Source of the DNA: Paraburkholderia sp. SOS3
GTDB lineage: Bacteria > Pseudomonadota > Gammaproteobacteria > Burkholderiales > Burkholderiaceae
Direction of reading: 5' to 3'
DNA length: 64,000 nt
NCBI RefSeq assembly: GCF_001922345.1
Contig: NZ_CP018811.1
Span: 248,001-312,000, forward strand
Shown: positions 27,035-38,120 of the stretch, piece after piece
Position numbering within the stretch: the stretch's first letter is position 1
Layout: every line of letters starts with the position of its first letter
The notes under the pieces: model-generated
The model's database searches: none
Told to the model about the DNA's origin: nothing
What the model saw: the letters and a program-made list of their open reading frames with translations, nothing else
Position numbers and translations under genes: made by a program

Positions 27035-27786
27035 AGAAGATTTCGCCGCACCGGGCGCGCGCAGCGTCGCGTACCGGCGTCCTGTTTGCGCTGAGCGTGT
27101 CGGTGGCGCTCGCATCAGCGACTGGCCTGACGGCAAGCGGCGCACGCGCGGCCGACGCCCAGGCGTTCGGTCAGAAGCCCGCCGCGGAAGCGGAAACGCA
27201 GACCGCGGTCGCCGACTACAACGCCGGCAATCTGACCTCGGCGCTGGCCGAATTCCGCAAGGCCGCGCAGCGCGGCAACCGTCTCGCCGAATTCAACTAC
27301 GCGATGATGCTGCTGAACGGCGAAGGCGGTCCGGCCAACGTCGACGAAGGGAAGAAGTGGCTGCGCAAGGCCGCGGACGCGAACATGTCGCATGCGCAGT
27401 ACGTATACGGCAAGATGTACGACGACGGCGAATTCGTGGGCCGCGATCCTGCGCAAGCGCATCAGTGGTTCATGAAGGCCGCGAAGCAAGGGCATGTTCA
27501 GGCGGAGCTCGCGCTGGCGAACCAGTTTCTCGATGGCCGCGGCACGACGCGCGACAACCAGCAGGCGTTCGTCTGGTACAAGAAGGCGGCCGAAGGCGGC
27601 GACATGACCGCGCAATATGTGACGGGCTCGTTCTATGAACGCGGCGGCGACGGCGTCAAGCAGAACCTGAACGTGGCACGCGCGTACTATGCGGCCGCGG
27701 CCGCGCAGGGCGACCCGGCGGCGCGGCTCAAGTACCAGCAATTGAGCACGCAGTTGCGCGAGTCGCACGAAGCGAAGCCGCAGTAA
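27031..27786 (+). CDS. exported Sel1-repeat protein
   Basis: A 251-aa protein with a signal peptide (hydrophobic segment about residues 15-35, cleavage near SGARA). Tandem Sel1/TPR-like repeats of about 36 residues follow, each with the pattern A-x-x-x-Y/W-x-x-K-A-A-x-x-G-x-x-x-A-x-x-x-L-A; about five can be counted (for example WFMKAAKQGHVQAELALANQ and WYKKAAEGGDMTAQYVTGS). Such proteins are protein-protein scaffolds in the periplasm. It has an AGGAGGT ribosome site and is translationally coupled to the aldolase, though a functional link is not obvious. It ends 13 nt before the converging rodA stop. Confidence 0.9.
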   Translation: MKKISPHRARAASRTGVLFALSVSVALASATGLTASGARAADAQAFGQKPAAEAETQTAVADYNAGNLTSALAEFRKAAQRGNRLAEFNYAMMLLNGEGGPANVDEGKKWLRKAADANMSHAQYVYGKMYDDGEFVGRDPAQAHQWFMKAAKQGHVQAELALANQFLDGRGTTRDNQQAFVWYKKAAEGGDMTAQYVTGSFYERGGDGVKQNLNVARAYYAAAAAQGDPAARLKYQQLSTQLRESHEAKPQ

Positions 27787-27799
27787 GCGGCCCGCGCGG

Positions 27800-28948
27800 C
27801 TAGCTCTGCATCAAGCGCTTCTGCCGCGATACGCTCATGATCAGTCCGATCGCGACGCCGAGCGTCGTCAGCGCGGTGCCGCCATAGCTCATGAACGGCA
27901 GCGGTACGCCGACCACGGGCAGAATCCCGCTCACCATGCCGATGTTGACGAAGGCGTACGTGAAGAACGCCATCGTCAGCGAGCCGGCCAGCAAGCGACC
28001 GAACAGCGTCGCACCGTTCGCCGCGATAAAGAGCCCGCGCGCGATCAGCGCCATATAAAGCGTGAGCAGCACGAGCCCGCCCGCGAGGCCGAATTCCTCG
28101 GCGTACACCGCGAAGATAAAGTCCGTGTGCTTTTCCGGGATGAACTCGAGGTGCGCCTGCGTGCCCTTCAGCCAGCCTTTGCCGAGCGGTCCGCCCGAAC
28201 CGATCGCGATGACCGCCTGAATCGTGTGGAAACCCTTGCCGAGCGGGTCGGACGTCGGGTCGAGCAGCGTGCAGATGCGGTGTTTCTGATAGTCGTGCAT
28301 CAACGGCCACTGCACGTCAGGCTGGCAGATCTTGTCCTGAAACGTCGCGATCGACGCGACCGCGATCACGCCGGCGATCAGCACCGGCACGATCAGCTTG
28401 AAGCTCAGGCCCGCGAAATAGATCACGAAAAGACCCGACGCGAAGACGAGCACGGCAGTACCGAGATCGGGCTGCTTCGCGATCAGCCCGACTGGTATCG
28501 CGAGAATCACGAGCCCGACGAGATAGTCGTACCAGCGCATCACGCCTTCGCGCCGCTGGTAGTACCACGCGAGCATCAGCGGCGTCGCGATCTTCAGAAT
28601 CTCGGACGGCTGGATCACGATGCCGACGTTGATCCAGCGCTTCGCACCCTTGCGCGTGAGCCCGAATAGCGCGACCGCGATCAGCAACGCGACGCCGAAC
28701 GTATAGGCCGGCACCGCGAAGCGCATCAGCGTATTCGGCGGCACGTTCGCGAGAATCCACATCAGCACGAACGTCAGCATGATGTTGCGCAGTTGATCCT
28801 CGACACGTCCGGGCACGTCGAGGCTCGCGCTGTACAGCGTGACGATGCCGACGCACAGCAGCAGGAACACGATCAGTGCGAGCGGCTTGTCGAAGCCCGC
28901 GAACATTTTCTTGATGCGATCGAGCCAGGCGCGCTTGTCGAATTGCAT
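27800..28948 (-). CDS. rodA: peptidoglycan glycosyltransferase RodA (MrdB)
   Basis: A 382-aa SEDS-family membrane protein with about ten hydrophobic helices. It polymerises glycan strands for side-wall growth together with PBP2. Family motifs include the loop with RRWINVG-like KRWINVG, the QPSEILKIATPLM segment, and the C-terminal GILPVVGVPLPFMSYGGTA. It is the last gene of the mreBCD-mrdA-rodA cluster, 11 nt after mrdA. Confidence 0.97.
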   Translation of the reverse strand: MQFDKRAWLDRIKKMFAGFDKPLALIVFLLLCVGIVTLYSASLDVPGRVEDQLRNIMLTFVLMWILANVPPNTLMRFAVPAYTFGVALLIAVALFGLTRKGAKRWINVGIVIQPSEILKIATPLMLAWYYQRREGVMRWYDYLVGLVILAIPVGLIAKQPDLGTAVLVFASGLFVIYFAGLSFKLIVPVLIAGVIAVASIATFQDKICQPDVQWPLMHDYQKHRICTLLDPTSDPLGKGFHTIQAVIAIGSGGPLGKGWLKGTQAHLEFIPEKHTDFIFAVYAEEFGLAGGLVLLTLYMALIARGLFIAANGATLFGRLLAGSLTMAFFTYAFVNIGMVSGILPVVGVPLPFMSYGGTALTTLGVAIGLIMSVSRQKRLMQS

Positions 28949-28959
28949 GCCTCTCTCCT

Positions 28960-31311
28960 TTATTCGTCGATGCCGCCGCTGGCGCGCGCGGGCGTCGGCG
29001 CGGGCGACGCGCCGTCTTCACGCGATGGCGCCACGGCGACCGGTACGGCGTCGCTGGCCGGACGCCGCGGATGCGGGCCGGCGGGACGCGAGGTCCTCGC
29101 CGGGACAGAGGCCGCGGCGGCATCACGCGCACCCGAAGCGCCCGCAGGCGCTCGAGGCGCGGCGACCGACGCGCCCACCGCTTCACTCGCCGCCTGCGCG
29201 TCCGACGCCGCGGCCGGCGCGGAAGCCGGCTTCGCGGCGCCCGGCGGCGGCAACGGCGTATAGCCGGCCGCGATGGTCACCGGCTGCACGGCATCGGTCG
29301 CGCTTGCGCCAAACGGAGCCAGGGCCGGTGCCGAAGCCGCGTCGCCGATCGCCGGCTCCGATGCCCCTTCGGTTGCCGATGCCGCCGCGCTCACCGCTGC
29401 TTCCTGAGCGCCGGGCTTGAGCCTGTCGATCAGATAGTAGTCGAGCACGCGCTTCGCAATCGGCCCGGCCGCCTGTGCGCCCCAACCGCCGTTTTCGACG
29501 ATCACGGCGACCGCGATCTTCGGGTTTTCCGCCGGCGCGAACGCGATAAAGAGCGCGTGGTCACGCAGTTTCTCGGCGAGCGCATGACCGCGGTACTTCT
29601 GCCCCTGCAGCGAAAACACCTGCGCGGTGCCGGTCTTGCCCGCGACGAGATACGGCGAATTGCGGAACACCTGATACGCGGTGCCCGACGGATTCGACGT
29701 GACGTTTTCCATGCCACGCTTGACCACGTCGATATCGGCCTGCGAGACGTTGATGCGCCCTTCGTCGCGCGGCACGGTCAGCCGCATCTGGTGCGAGATC
29801 GGATTTTCGATTTCCTTCACGAGGTGCGGCTTCATCAGCACGCCGTTGTTGGCGAGCGTCGCGGTCGCGTGCGCGAGCTGCAAGATCGTGAACGAGTTGT
29901 AGCCCTGGCCGATGCCGAGGCTGATCGTCTCGCCTTCGTACCACTTCTGCTGCTCGGGCTTGCGATACGCCTTGCGTTTCCATTCGGTCGACGGCAGGAT
30001 GCCGCGCGCCTCGCCGGCGATATCGATGCCGGTAATCTGGCCGAAGCCCCACGGCTTCATGAAATTCGCGATCGCGTTCACGCCGAGATCGTGCGCGAGC
30101 ATATAGAAGTAGGTGTCGTTCGACACCATGATCGCGCGGTTCATGTCGATCCAGCCCTGACCCTGCGGCACGTCGTTGCGGAACGTGTGGCCGCCGAACG
30201 TGTACGAGCCCGGATCCTGGAAGCCCCATTGCGGCGTGCGCTTGTGCAGCGTCAGCGCGGCGAGCGCCATGAAAGGCTTGTAGGTCGAGCCCGGCGGATA
30301 CGTGCCGTGCAGCGGCCGGTTCAGCAGCGGGTGATCGGGCGAATTGTTGAGCTCGTCCCACGTCTGCTGGTCGATGCCGTCGACAAACGAATTCGGGTCG
30401 AAGCTCGGCGCGGACACGAAGGCGAGCACGTCGCCGGTCGACGGTTCGATCGCGACGAGCGCGCCGCGCTTGCCCGCGAACGCCTGCTCGGCGACCTGCT
30501 GCAAGCCGATATCGATCGACAGCACGAGGTTGTTGCCCGGTGTCGCCTGCGTGCGCGACAGCGTGCGCACGGGCCGCCCGCCCGCCGTGACCTCGACTTC
30601 CTCGAAGCCGGTCAGGCCGTGCAGCTCGGTTTCGTAGCTCTGTTCGACGCCGATCTTGCCGATGTAGTCCGTGCCCTTGTAGTTGTTCGCGTCGAGGCGC
30701 GGATCGTAGTGATCGGGGTCGCTATCGTTCTGGTCGGAAATGTCGTCGATGCGTTCCTGGTCGCGCTGCGAAATGCGGCCGATATAGCCGATCACGTGCG
30801 CGGCAGTCGGCCCGAGCGGATATTGGCGGAACAGGCGCGCGCGCACTTCGACGCCGGGGAAGCGGAAGCGCTGCGCGGTGAAGCGCGCGACCTCGTCGTC
30901 GGTCAAACGCGTGCGGATCGGCAGGCTTTCGAAGTTCTTCGAGTCTTCCTGCAGCTTCTTGAAGCGGCGGCGGTCGCGTGCATCGATCGTGATCACCGTC
31001 GACAGTTTGTCGATCACGTTTTCAAGCGTGTCGTTGAGCTTCGACGGCGTGATTTCGAGCGTGTACGCCGAGTAGTTCTTCGCGAGCACCACGCCGTTGC
31101 GATCGGTGATGATGCCGCGATTCGGCACGATCGGCGCGACCGAGATGCGGTTTTCGTCCGCTTGCAGCGAATACTTGCTGTAGTGCCAGACCTGCAGGAA
31201 CAGGAAGCGGAACGCGATCAGCCCGAAGCAGACGAACACGAACAGCCCCGCCGCGGCGACGCGCAAACGGAACCTGTTCAGTTGCTGCTGGGTGTCTTTG
31301 AATTCGGTCAT
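28960..31311 (-). CDS. mrdA: penicillin-binding protein 2 (MrdA) with an Ala/Pro-rich C-terminal tail
   Basis: A 783-aa transpeptidase for rod elongation. One N-terminal transmembrane helix (about residues 15-38) anchors it; the periplasmic dimerisation domain precedes the transpeptidase domain. The three catalytic motifs are SxxK in PGSTYKPF (Ser about 342), SxN in VSNDTY, and KTG in AGKTGTAQVF (about 558). The conserved core ends near residue 645; the remaining roughly 135 residues are Ala/Pro/Ser-rich and low-complexity, making the protein much longer than E. coli PBP2 (633 aa). It partners RodA, encoded directly downstream. Confidence 0.96.
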   Translation of the reverse strand: MTEFKDTQQQLNRFRLRVAAAGLFVFVCFGLIAFRFLFLQVWHYSKYSLQADENRISVAPIVPNRGIITDRNGVVLAKNYSAYTLEITPSKLNDTLENVIDKLSTVITIDARDRRRFKKLQEDSKNFESLPIRTRLTDDEVARFTAQRFRFPGVEVRARLFRQYPLGPTAAHVIGYIGRISQRDQERIDDISDQNDSDPDHYDPRLDANNYKGTDYIGKIGVEQSYETELHGLTGFEEVEVTAGGRPVRTLSRTQATPGNNLVLSIDIGLQQVAEQAFAGKRGALVAIEPSTGDVLAFVSAPSFDPNSFVDGIDQQTWDELNNSPDHPLLNRPLHGTYPPGSTYKPFMALAALTLHKRTPQWGFQDPGSYTFGGHTFRNDVPQGQGWIDMNRAIMVSNDTYFYMLAHDLGVNAIANFMKPWGFGQITGIDIAGEARGILPSTEWKRKAYRKPEQQKWYEGETISLGIGQGYNSFTILQLAHATATLANNGVLMKPHLVKEIENPISHQMRLTVPRDEGRINVSQADIDVVKRGMENVTSNPSGTAYQVFRNSPYLVAGKTGTAQVFSLQGQKYRGHALAEKLRDHALFIAFAPAENPKIAVAVIVENGGWGAQAAGPIAKRVLDYYLIDRLKPGAQEAAVSAAASATEGASEPAIGDAASAPALAPFGASATDAVQPVTIAAGYTPLPPPGAAKPASAPAAASDAQAASEAVGASVAAPRAPAGASGARDAAAASVPARTSRPAGPHPRRPASDAVPVAVAPSREDGASPAPTPARASGGIDE

Positions 31312-31353
31312 GCGGTTTTGCGTCGGCTCCGGTTCATGCCGGCGGCCTCGACA

Positions 31354-31866
31354 TCAGATAGGCCGGGTGTCGTCCGGATCGGCCGGACGGCGCTGCGGCA
31401 TCAGCAGCAGCACGCTCGCGAGCGGCCACAGCGCGGCTTCGACGAAACCGTCGATCAGATATCCCCAGCCGGGAAATGCCGCGCCGGTCAGGAGGCGGAT
31501 CACGAACGGCACGACCTGTGCGACGACGAGCAGCGGCATGACCGCGAAAATCTGCACGGGCAGCGTCATCCACAGCACGCGGCGGTGAATCGTGATCGCA
31601 CCGTACGACAGCAGCGTATAAGCGAGCGCGTGCTCGCCGAGCAGGCTTGCATTGTGCACGTCCATCAGCAGGCCGAGCATGAACGCGATGCCCATGCCGA
31701 CCTTGCGCGGCTGATGCACGTTCCAGAACAGCAGCACGAGCGCGACGAAGTCGGGCACCCCGACGAGGCGCCCCCACGGCATCATGTTCAGCAGGAACGC
31801 GGCCGCGAGGCTGAACGCGATGAAGTACGGGTTGACCGGCTGCAGGATGTATTGCGGACGGTTCAC
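31354..31866 (-). CDS. mreD: rod-shape protein MreD
   Basis: A 170-aa integral membrane protein with about five hydrophobic helices, the inner-membrane partner of MreC in the elongasome. The FYVLDVLWDM-like region (LGLLMDVHNASLLGEHALAY) is the family's most conserved part. Its start overlaps the mreC stop by 4 nt; mrdA follows 42 nt downstream. Confidence 0.94.
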   Translation of the reverse strand: MNRPQYILQPVNPYFIAFSLAAAFLLNMMPWGRLVGVPDFVALVLLFWNVHQPRKVGMGIAFMLGLLMDVHNASLLGEHALAYTLLSYGAITIHRRVLWMTLPVQIFAVMPLLVVAQVVPFVIRLLTGAAFPGWGYLIDGFVEAALWPLASVLLLMPQRRPADPDDTRPI

Positions 31867-32984
31867 TGTCCGGTCCCCCGAGCCGTTTGCGGCGTTTCTC
31901 GAGCCGCTTGCGGCTTTGCGGCCGATTTCGTCGCCGGCTTGGTTGTCGGTTCTGCCGCGGCCGGCGCCGTGGCCGACGCTGCAGCCGGCGCTTTCGGAGC
32001 CGCGCTGCCCGCTGCATTCCCGTCGCCGGCTTTGGCGCCGCTCTTGTCCTTGTCGGGCGTTGCCGTCTTGTCCGTCGCCTTCGCGCCCTTCTTCTTCGCG
32101 TCTTTCGCCGCGGTGGCCGCATCGGGCTCGTCGGCGGGCCGCGGCGGCACGTCGTTCTGATAGTGGAGCACGAGCAGTTGCCGCGCACCGCGCACCTGCG
32201 CGATCGGCAGACAGACGACATGCGCGAACGCGGTATCGGCCTGCTTGTCGACGCGCACCACCTTCGCGACCGGCAGCCCCGGCGGATAGACGCCATCGAG
32301 GCCGCTCGTGACGAGTTCGTCGCCCGCGAGCACGTCGGCGCTGATCGGCACGAAGCGCAAATCGAGCGTGTCGCCCTTCGGCGTGCCGTAGATCACGCTG
32401 CGCAAACCGGTACGCACGATCTGCACGGGCACGGCCTGGTCTTTATCCGTAAGCAGCGTGACTTCCGCCTGCATCGGAAACACGCGCGTGACCTGACCGA
32501 CCACGCCATCTTCGTTGACGACCGGCGAGCCGTCCTGGATGTCTTGCTGCGAGCCGCGGCCGATCACGACTTTTTGCGTGAACGGATCGCGCGTGTCGTA
32601 CTGGATTTCGGCGGGCGTCGACTGAATGGGCGAGCGTTGCGACAGTTGCAGCAGCGCACGCAGATGCGCGTTTTCCGCCGCGAGCTGCGCGGATTCGTTG
32701 GCCTGCTGCGAAAGCCGCAAGTTGCGCGCGCGCAATTGCGCGTTGTCGGCACGCAACGTGGCGCTCGTCACGGCGAGATCGGCCGCGCCCATGAAGAGGT
32801 CGCGCGGCACGAGGGCCGCGCGCTGCAGCGGATAAAGCCCCGCGCCGAGCACGCCGCGAACGATTTCGAGCGTTCTGAAGCGCGCATCGGAAATCAGCAG
32901 GGCAAGCGCGAGCACGACGAAAAAGATCAGCCGTGCAAGCGCCGACGGGCCTTGCTTGAACAGGGGCGGCGGACTGTATTCCAT
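31863..32984 (-). CDS. mreC: rod-shape protein MreC with a charged low-complexity tail
   Basis: A 373-aa bitopic protein: a short cytoplasmic N-terminus, one transmembrane helix (about residues 17-36), a coiled coil (about 65-115, rich in Leu/Ala/Gln) and the periplasmic beta domain (about 120-270) with GRGSQQDIQDGSPVVNEDGVVGQV. The last ~100 residues are Ala/Lys/Pro-rich (KKKGAKATDKTATPDKDKSG) and absent from E. coli MreC. MreC links MreB to PBP2. Its gene lies 142 nt after mreB and overlaps mreD. Confidence 0.95.
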   Translation of the reverse strand: MEYSPPPLFKQGPSALARLIFFVVLALALLISDARFRTLEIVRGVLGAGLYPLQRAALVPRDLFMGAADLAVTSATLRADNAQLRARNLRLSQQANESAQLAAENAHLRALLQLSQRSPIQSTPAEIQYDTRDPFTQKVVIGRGSQQDIQDGSPVVNEDGVVGQVTRVFPMQAEVTLLTDKDQAVPVQIVRTGLRSVIYGTPKGDTLDLRFVPISADVLAGDELVTSGLDGVYPPGLPVAKVVRVDKQADTAFAHVVCLPIAQVRGARQLLVLHYQNDVPPRPADEPDAATAAKDAKKKGAKATDKTATPDKDKSGAKAGDGNAAGSAAPKAPAAASATAPAAAEPTTKPATKSAAKPQAARETPQTARGTGQ

Positions 32985-33126
32985 GGTCGGCGCCGTGGAC
33001 GTGAGCGGTTAGATGAAACTTTGACGCGCGACAGGGCGCGTGGTGCGGCGAAAAATGTCGCACACCCAGCGCGCGGCGGCTGGAGAAGCCAGCCGTACGA
33101 TCCGCGCCACTGACATGGAGACCCGC

Positions 33127-34170
<1,044 letters not shown>

Positions 34171-34640
34171 TCAAAATCCTGTCTCGCTTGGGGCCGGGCC
34201 TCGCACCGTACGCGGGAGGGCGGCAGCGGAAAAATTAAACAGCTTCACCTTCGGGGCGACTCAACCGGGCTTCGCATGAACGCCGACAGACGCAGGACAT
34301 CGGACGTACGGAAACCACTGGAAATCACGCGGAAAACTGAAGCTGCTGGAGAATCTACTGTGCAACGAACCGGCAACTGCCGGAGACCTGATCACAAGGC
34401 TGTTTCAGCTTCACTTCTGCGCTTTGCTTCAGCGCGTGCCCAGAAAGGCCTTGGTAAGTCGGTCCGGGTTTGGGTCGAACGCGTAATGATACCTTATAAT
34501 TTTGCTGGATTTGAAGGAAACGAGCGGCACTTTTTGCCGCCGCGCGGCCCTATTTCGACGGGCCGCGCCAATGATTTAACCCGCTGTCGCAGCATCGTTT
34601 TTCCTCGTTGCGGCAGTCCGGGTCCCATTCCGGTGAAACA
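34171..34640. other. divergent mreB-gatC intergenic region
   Basis: Both leaders lie here. An AT-rich core around 34486-34510 carries a perfect TATAAT on the plus strand (34495-34500), pointing to gatC, and a TATCAT on the minus strand pointing to mreB. No credible ORF was seen. Confidence 0.5.
34470..34500 (+). promoter_or_regulatory. candidate promoter of gatCAB
   Basis: A consensus -10 TATAAT (34495-34500) lies 19 nt after a partial -35 TTGGGT (34470-34475). A transcript from here would have a leader of about 135 nt before gatC. Confidence 0.45.
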
Positions 34641-34940
34641 ATGGCTTTGACCCTGACCGATGTGAAACGCATCGCCCATCTTGCGCGGCTCGAACTGGCC
34701 GATGCCGATGCCGAACATACGCTTGCGCAACTCAACGAATTCTTCGGTCTCGTCGAGCAGATGCAGGCGGTGGACACCACCGGCGTCGCGCCGCTTGCGC
34801 ACCCGATCGAGCAGATCGAAGACGTCGCATTGCGTTTGCGCCCCGACGCGGTGACCGAAACGGTACGCCGCGAAGACTTCCAGCGCCCCGCGCCCGCGGT
34901 GCAGGACGGCCTGTATCTGGTGCCGAAAGTTATCGAGTAA
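34641..34940 (+). CDS. gatC: Asp/Glu-tRNA amidotransferase subunit C
   Basis: A 99-aa small subunit of the GatCAB transamidase, which corrects Glu-tRNA(Gln) and Asp-tRNA(Asn). The N-terminal helix shows [12 protein letters not shown] and the C-terminal part has LRPDAVTET and [24 protein letters not shown], all typical. The start at MALTLTDV is standard. gatA follows 22 nt downstream and gatB overlaps or abuts gatA, giving the full operon. Confidence 0.95.
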   Translation: MALTLTDVKRIAHLARLELADADAEHTLAQLNEFFGLVEQMQAVDTTGVAPLAHPIEQIEDVALRLRPDAVTETVRREDFQRPAPAVQDGLYLVPKVIE

Positions 34941-34962
34941 TTGTCCGTACAGGAACACCGCA

Positions 34963-36465
34963 ATGCATGAGAAGAGCCTGACAGAACTGCGTGCCGCACT
35001 CGCCGCGAAGCAATGCTCCGCGGTCGAACTCGCGGACCTGTACCTGAAGCGTATCGCGTCAAGCAAGAGCCTCAACGCGTTCGTCCACGTCGACGAAGCG
35101 CGCACGCTCGAAGAAGCGAAGGCCGCCGACGCGCGCCTCGCGGGCGGCGACGCGGGCCCGCTGACGGGCCTGCCGATCGCGCACAAGGACGTATTCGTCA
35201 CGCGCGGCTGGCGCGCGACCGCCGGCTCGAAGATGCTCGAGAATTACACGAGCCCGTTCGACGCAACGGTCGTCGAGCGTCTGGCGCGCGCGGGCATGGT
35301 GTGTGTCGGCAAAACGAATATGGACGAGTTCGCGATGGGTTCGTCCAATGAGAACTCCCATTTCGGTCCCGTGCACAACCCGTGGGACACGGCGGCGGTG
35401 CCGGGCGGCTCGTCGGGCGGTTCGGCCGCGGCGGTGGCCGCGCGCCTCGCGCCCGCTGCAACGGGCACGGACACCGGCGGCTCGATCCGTCAGCCCGCGT
35501 CGTTTTCGGGCATCACCGGCATCAAGCCGACGTACGGCCGCGTGTCGCGTTACGGGATGATCGCGTTCGCGTCTTCGCTCGACCAGGGCGGTCCGTTTGC
35601 GCAGAGCGCGGCCGATTGCGCGCTGCTGCTCAACGCAATGGCCGGTTTCGACGAACGCGATTCGACGAGTCTCACGCACGACGACGAAGACTTCACGCGT
35701 TATGTCGGACAGGCCTGGCAACGTGCCGCGAGCGGTCGCGACAAGCCGCTCGCCGGCCTGCGCATCGGCTTGCCGAAGGAATATTTCGGCGACGGTCTTG
35801 CCGACGATGTGCGCGCGTCGATCGACGCCGCGCTCAAGACCTACGAGTCGCTCGGCGCGACGCTCGTCAGCGTCTCGCTGCCGAAAACCGAGCTGTCGAT
35901 TCCGGTCTATTACGTGATCGCGCCGGCCGAAGCCTCGTCGAACCTGTCGCGTTTCGACGGCGTGCGCTACGGGCATCGCGCGGCGGACTACCGCGATCTG
36001 CTCGACATGTACAAGAAATCGCGCGCCGAAGGCTTCGGGCCCGAAGTGAAGCGCCGCATTCTGGTCGGCACGTATGTGCTGTCGCACGGCTATTACGACG
36101 CATACTACCTGCAGGCGCAGAAAATCCGCCGCATCATCGCGCAAGACTTCCAGGAAGCGTTCAGGCAGTGCGACGTGATCATGGGGCCAGTTTCGCCGAC
36201 GGTCGCGTGGGATATCGGCGCGAAGGGCGACGATCCGGTGCAGATGTATCTCGCCGATATCTACACGCTGTCGGTGAGCCTCGCGGGTCTGCCCGGCATG
36301 AGCGTGCCGTGCGGCTTCGGCGCGGGCGCGAATGCGAAGCGGCCGGTCGGCTTGCAGATCGTCGGCAACTATTTCAACGAAGCACGCATGCTGCAGGTTG
36401 CGGACGCGTTCCAGCGCGTGACCGACTGGCATCGCAAGTCGCCGGCGGGAGTCTCGGAAGCATGA
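34963..36465 (+). CDS. gatA: Asp/Glu-tRNA amidotransferase subunit A
   Basis: A 500-aa amidase-signature enzyme that releases ammonia from glutamine for the GatCAB complex. The Ser-cisSer-Lys triad is recognisable: Lys75 in PIAHKDVF, the cis-Ser in [14 protein letters not shown] (about 150) and the nucleophile Ser174 in [13 protein letters not shown]. Length is typical. Its stop codon lies just before the gatB start. Confidence 0.97.
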   Translation: MHEKSLTELRAALAAKQCSAVELADLYLKRIASSKSLNAFVHVDEARTLEEAKAADARLAGGDAGPLTGLPIAHKDVFVTRGWRATAGSKMLENYTSPFDATVVERLARAGMVCVGKTNMDEFAMGSSNENSHFGPVHNPWDTAAVPGGSSGGSAAAVAARLAPAATGTDTGGSIRQPASFSGITGIKPTYGRVSRYGMIAFASSLDQGGPFAQSAADCALLLNAMAGFDERDSTSLTHDDEDFTRYVGQAWQRAASGRDKPLAGLRIGLPKEYFGDGLADDVRASIDAALKTYESLGATLVSVSLPKTELSIPVYYVIAPAEASSNLSRFDGVRYGHRAADYRDLLDMYKKSRAEGFGPEVKRRILVGTYVLSHGYYDAYYLQAQKIRRIIAQDFQEAFRQCDVIMGPVSPTVAWDIGAKGDDPVQMYLADIYTLSVSLAGLPGMSVPCGFGAGANAKRPVGLQIVGNYFNEARMLQVADAFQRVTDWHRKSPAGVSEA

Positions 36466-36467
36466 TC

Positions 36468-37943
36468 ATGAGCAAAGAATGGGAAGTCGTAATCGGTCTC
36501 GAGACACACGCGCAACTGTCGACGGTCTCGAAGATATTCTCGGGCGCCGCGACGCAATTCGGCGCGGAACCGAACACGCAAGCGTGCCCCGTCGACCTCG
36601 CGTTGCCCGGCGTGCTGCCGGTGGCGAACCGCGGCGCAGTCGAGCGCGCGATCCGCTTCGGCCTCGCGATCGGCGCGACGATCGCGCCGCGCAGCATCTT
36701 CGCGCGCAAGAACTACTTCTATCCGGATTTGCCGAAGGGCTACCAGATCAGCCAGTACGAGATTCCGGTCGTGCAGGGCGGCAAGCTCACGATTCAGGTG
36801 CCCGCCAATGAAAAGGCCGGCAAGGACGCGTACGAAAAGACGATCAACCTGACGCGCGCGCACCTCGAAGAAGACGCAGGCAAGTCGCTGCACGAAGACT
36901 TCGCGGGCATGACCGGCATCGACCTCAATCGCGCCGGCACGCCGCTGCTCGAAATCGTCACGGAGCCGGAAATGCGCAGCGCCGCCGAAGCGGTCGCGTA
37001 TGCGAAGGCGCTGCATGGTCTCGTCGTGTGGCTCGGCATCTGCGACGGCAACATGCAGGAGGGCTCGTTCCGCTGCGACGCAAACGTATCGGTGCGGCCG
37101 GTCGGGCAGCAGGAATTCGGCACGCGCGCCGAGATCAAGAACCTGAACTCGTTCCGCTTCCTCGAAGAGGCGATCCAGTACGAAGTGCGTCGCCAGATCG
37201 AACTGATCGAAGACGGCGGCGCGGTAGTGCAGGAAACGCGTCTGTACGATCCGGACAAGCGCGAAACGCGTTCGATGCGCTCGAAAGAAGACGCGCACGA
37301 CTATCGCTATTTCCCCGATCCGGACCTGATGCCGCTCGTCATCGAATCCGCGTGGATCGAGCGCGTGAAGGGCGAGATGCCCGAGCTGCCCGAAGCGATG
37401 CAGCAGCGGTTCGTCGAGCAGTACGGACTCACGCGCTATGACGCGGGCGTGGTCGCATCGAGCAAGGCGATGGCCGCGTATTACGAAGCGGTGGTCGCGA
37501 AAACGGGCGCCGCGCAGGCGAAGGTCGCGGCGAACTGGCTGATGGGCGAAGTATCGTCGCAACTGAATCGCGAAGACCTTACCATCGATGCGAGCCCGGT
37601 CAGCGCGGCTCAGCTCGCGCTGATCCTGCTGCGCATCGCCGACGGCACGATCTCGAACAAGATCGCGAAGGAAATCTTCGTTGCGATCTGGGAAGAGAAA
37701 GCGACCGACGACGCCGCGGCCGATCGCATCATCGAAGCGAAGGGGCTCAAGCAGATCTCGGATACCGGCGCACTCGAAGCGATCATCGACGAAGTGCTCG
37801 CGGCAAACCAGAAGTCGGTCGACGAGTATCGCGCGGGCAAGGAGAAGGCGTTCAACGCGCTGATCGGCCAGGCGATGAAGGCGACCAAAGGCAAGGCAAA
37901 TCCGCAGCAGGTCAACGAACTGCTGAAGAAGAAGCTGTCCTGA
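36468..37943 (+). CDS. gatB: Asp/Glu-tRNA amidotransferase subunit B
   Basis: A 491-aa kinase/transamidase subunit that phosphorylates misacylated tRNA and adds the amide. N-terminal [15 protein letters not shown], the [13 protein letters not shown] segment and the C-terminal YqeY-like tail ([20 protein letters not shown]) are the family markers. An ATG at 36462, whose ATGA overlaps the gatA stop, is also in frame, but the GGAAG ribosome site is spaced correctly only for 36468. Confidence 0.96.
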   Translation: MSKEWEVVIGLETHAQLSTVSKIFSGAATQFGAEPNTQACPVDLALPGVLPVANRGAVERAIRFGLAIGATIAPRSIFARKNYFYPDLPKGYQISQYEIPVVQGGKLTIQVPANEKAGKDAYEKTINLTRAHLEEDAGKSLHEDFAGMTGIDLNRAGTPLLEIVTEPEMRSAAEAVAYAKALHGLVVWLGICDGNMQEGSFRCDANVSVRPVGQQEFGTRAEIKNLNSFRFLEEAIQYEVRRQIELIEDGGAVVQETRLYDPDKRETRSMRSKEDAHDYRYFPDPDLMPLVIESAWIERVKGEMPELPEAMQQRFVEQYGLTRYDAGVVASSKAMAAYYEAVVAKTGAAQAKVAANWLMGEVSSQLNREDLTIDASPVSAAQLALILLRIADGTISNKIAKEIFVAIWEEKATDDAAADRIIEAKGLKQISDTGALEAIIDEVLAANQKSVDEYRAGKEKAFNALIGQAMKATKGKANPQQVNELLKKKLS

Positions 37944-37977
37944 CGCGCCCGAAGCAGCGCGATTTCGCCAATGCCGA

Positions 37978-38013
37978 TGTGCTGCGTGTGCTGCATGTGC
38001 TGCATGTACTGCA
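37978..38013. repeat. 9-bp tandem repeat, four copies
   Basis: Four consecutive units of TGTGCTGC(A/G), the last one TGTACTGCA, lie between gatB and the PPK2 gene. A GC-rich hairpin (38038-38073, GGGCTG...CAGCCC) follows and may end gatCAB transcription, though its T-run is poor. Confidence 0.7.
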
Positions 38014-38120
38014 CAAAGGGCGCGCTTCGTTCATGATGGGCTGTTGCCGGATCGAAAGGCCCGGACAGCAGCCCTTTGCATTTGAGCGTGCATCGTCAAA
38101 TCAGGAAGGAGACGGACCCA

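Noticed and set aside
29071..32160. A 1029-codon plus-strand ORF over mrdA-mreD-mreC
   Set aside because: It is antisense to well-identified genes, has Arg-rich biased composition typical of reverse frames in GC-rich DNA and no recognisable domain.
35382..36467. Long 5' extension of the gatB reading frame
   Set aside because: It overlaps gatA in another frame; GatB starts at 36468, as judged by family N-terminus and ribosome site.
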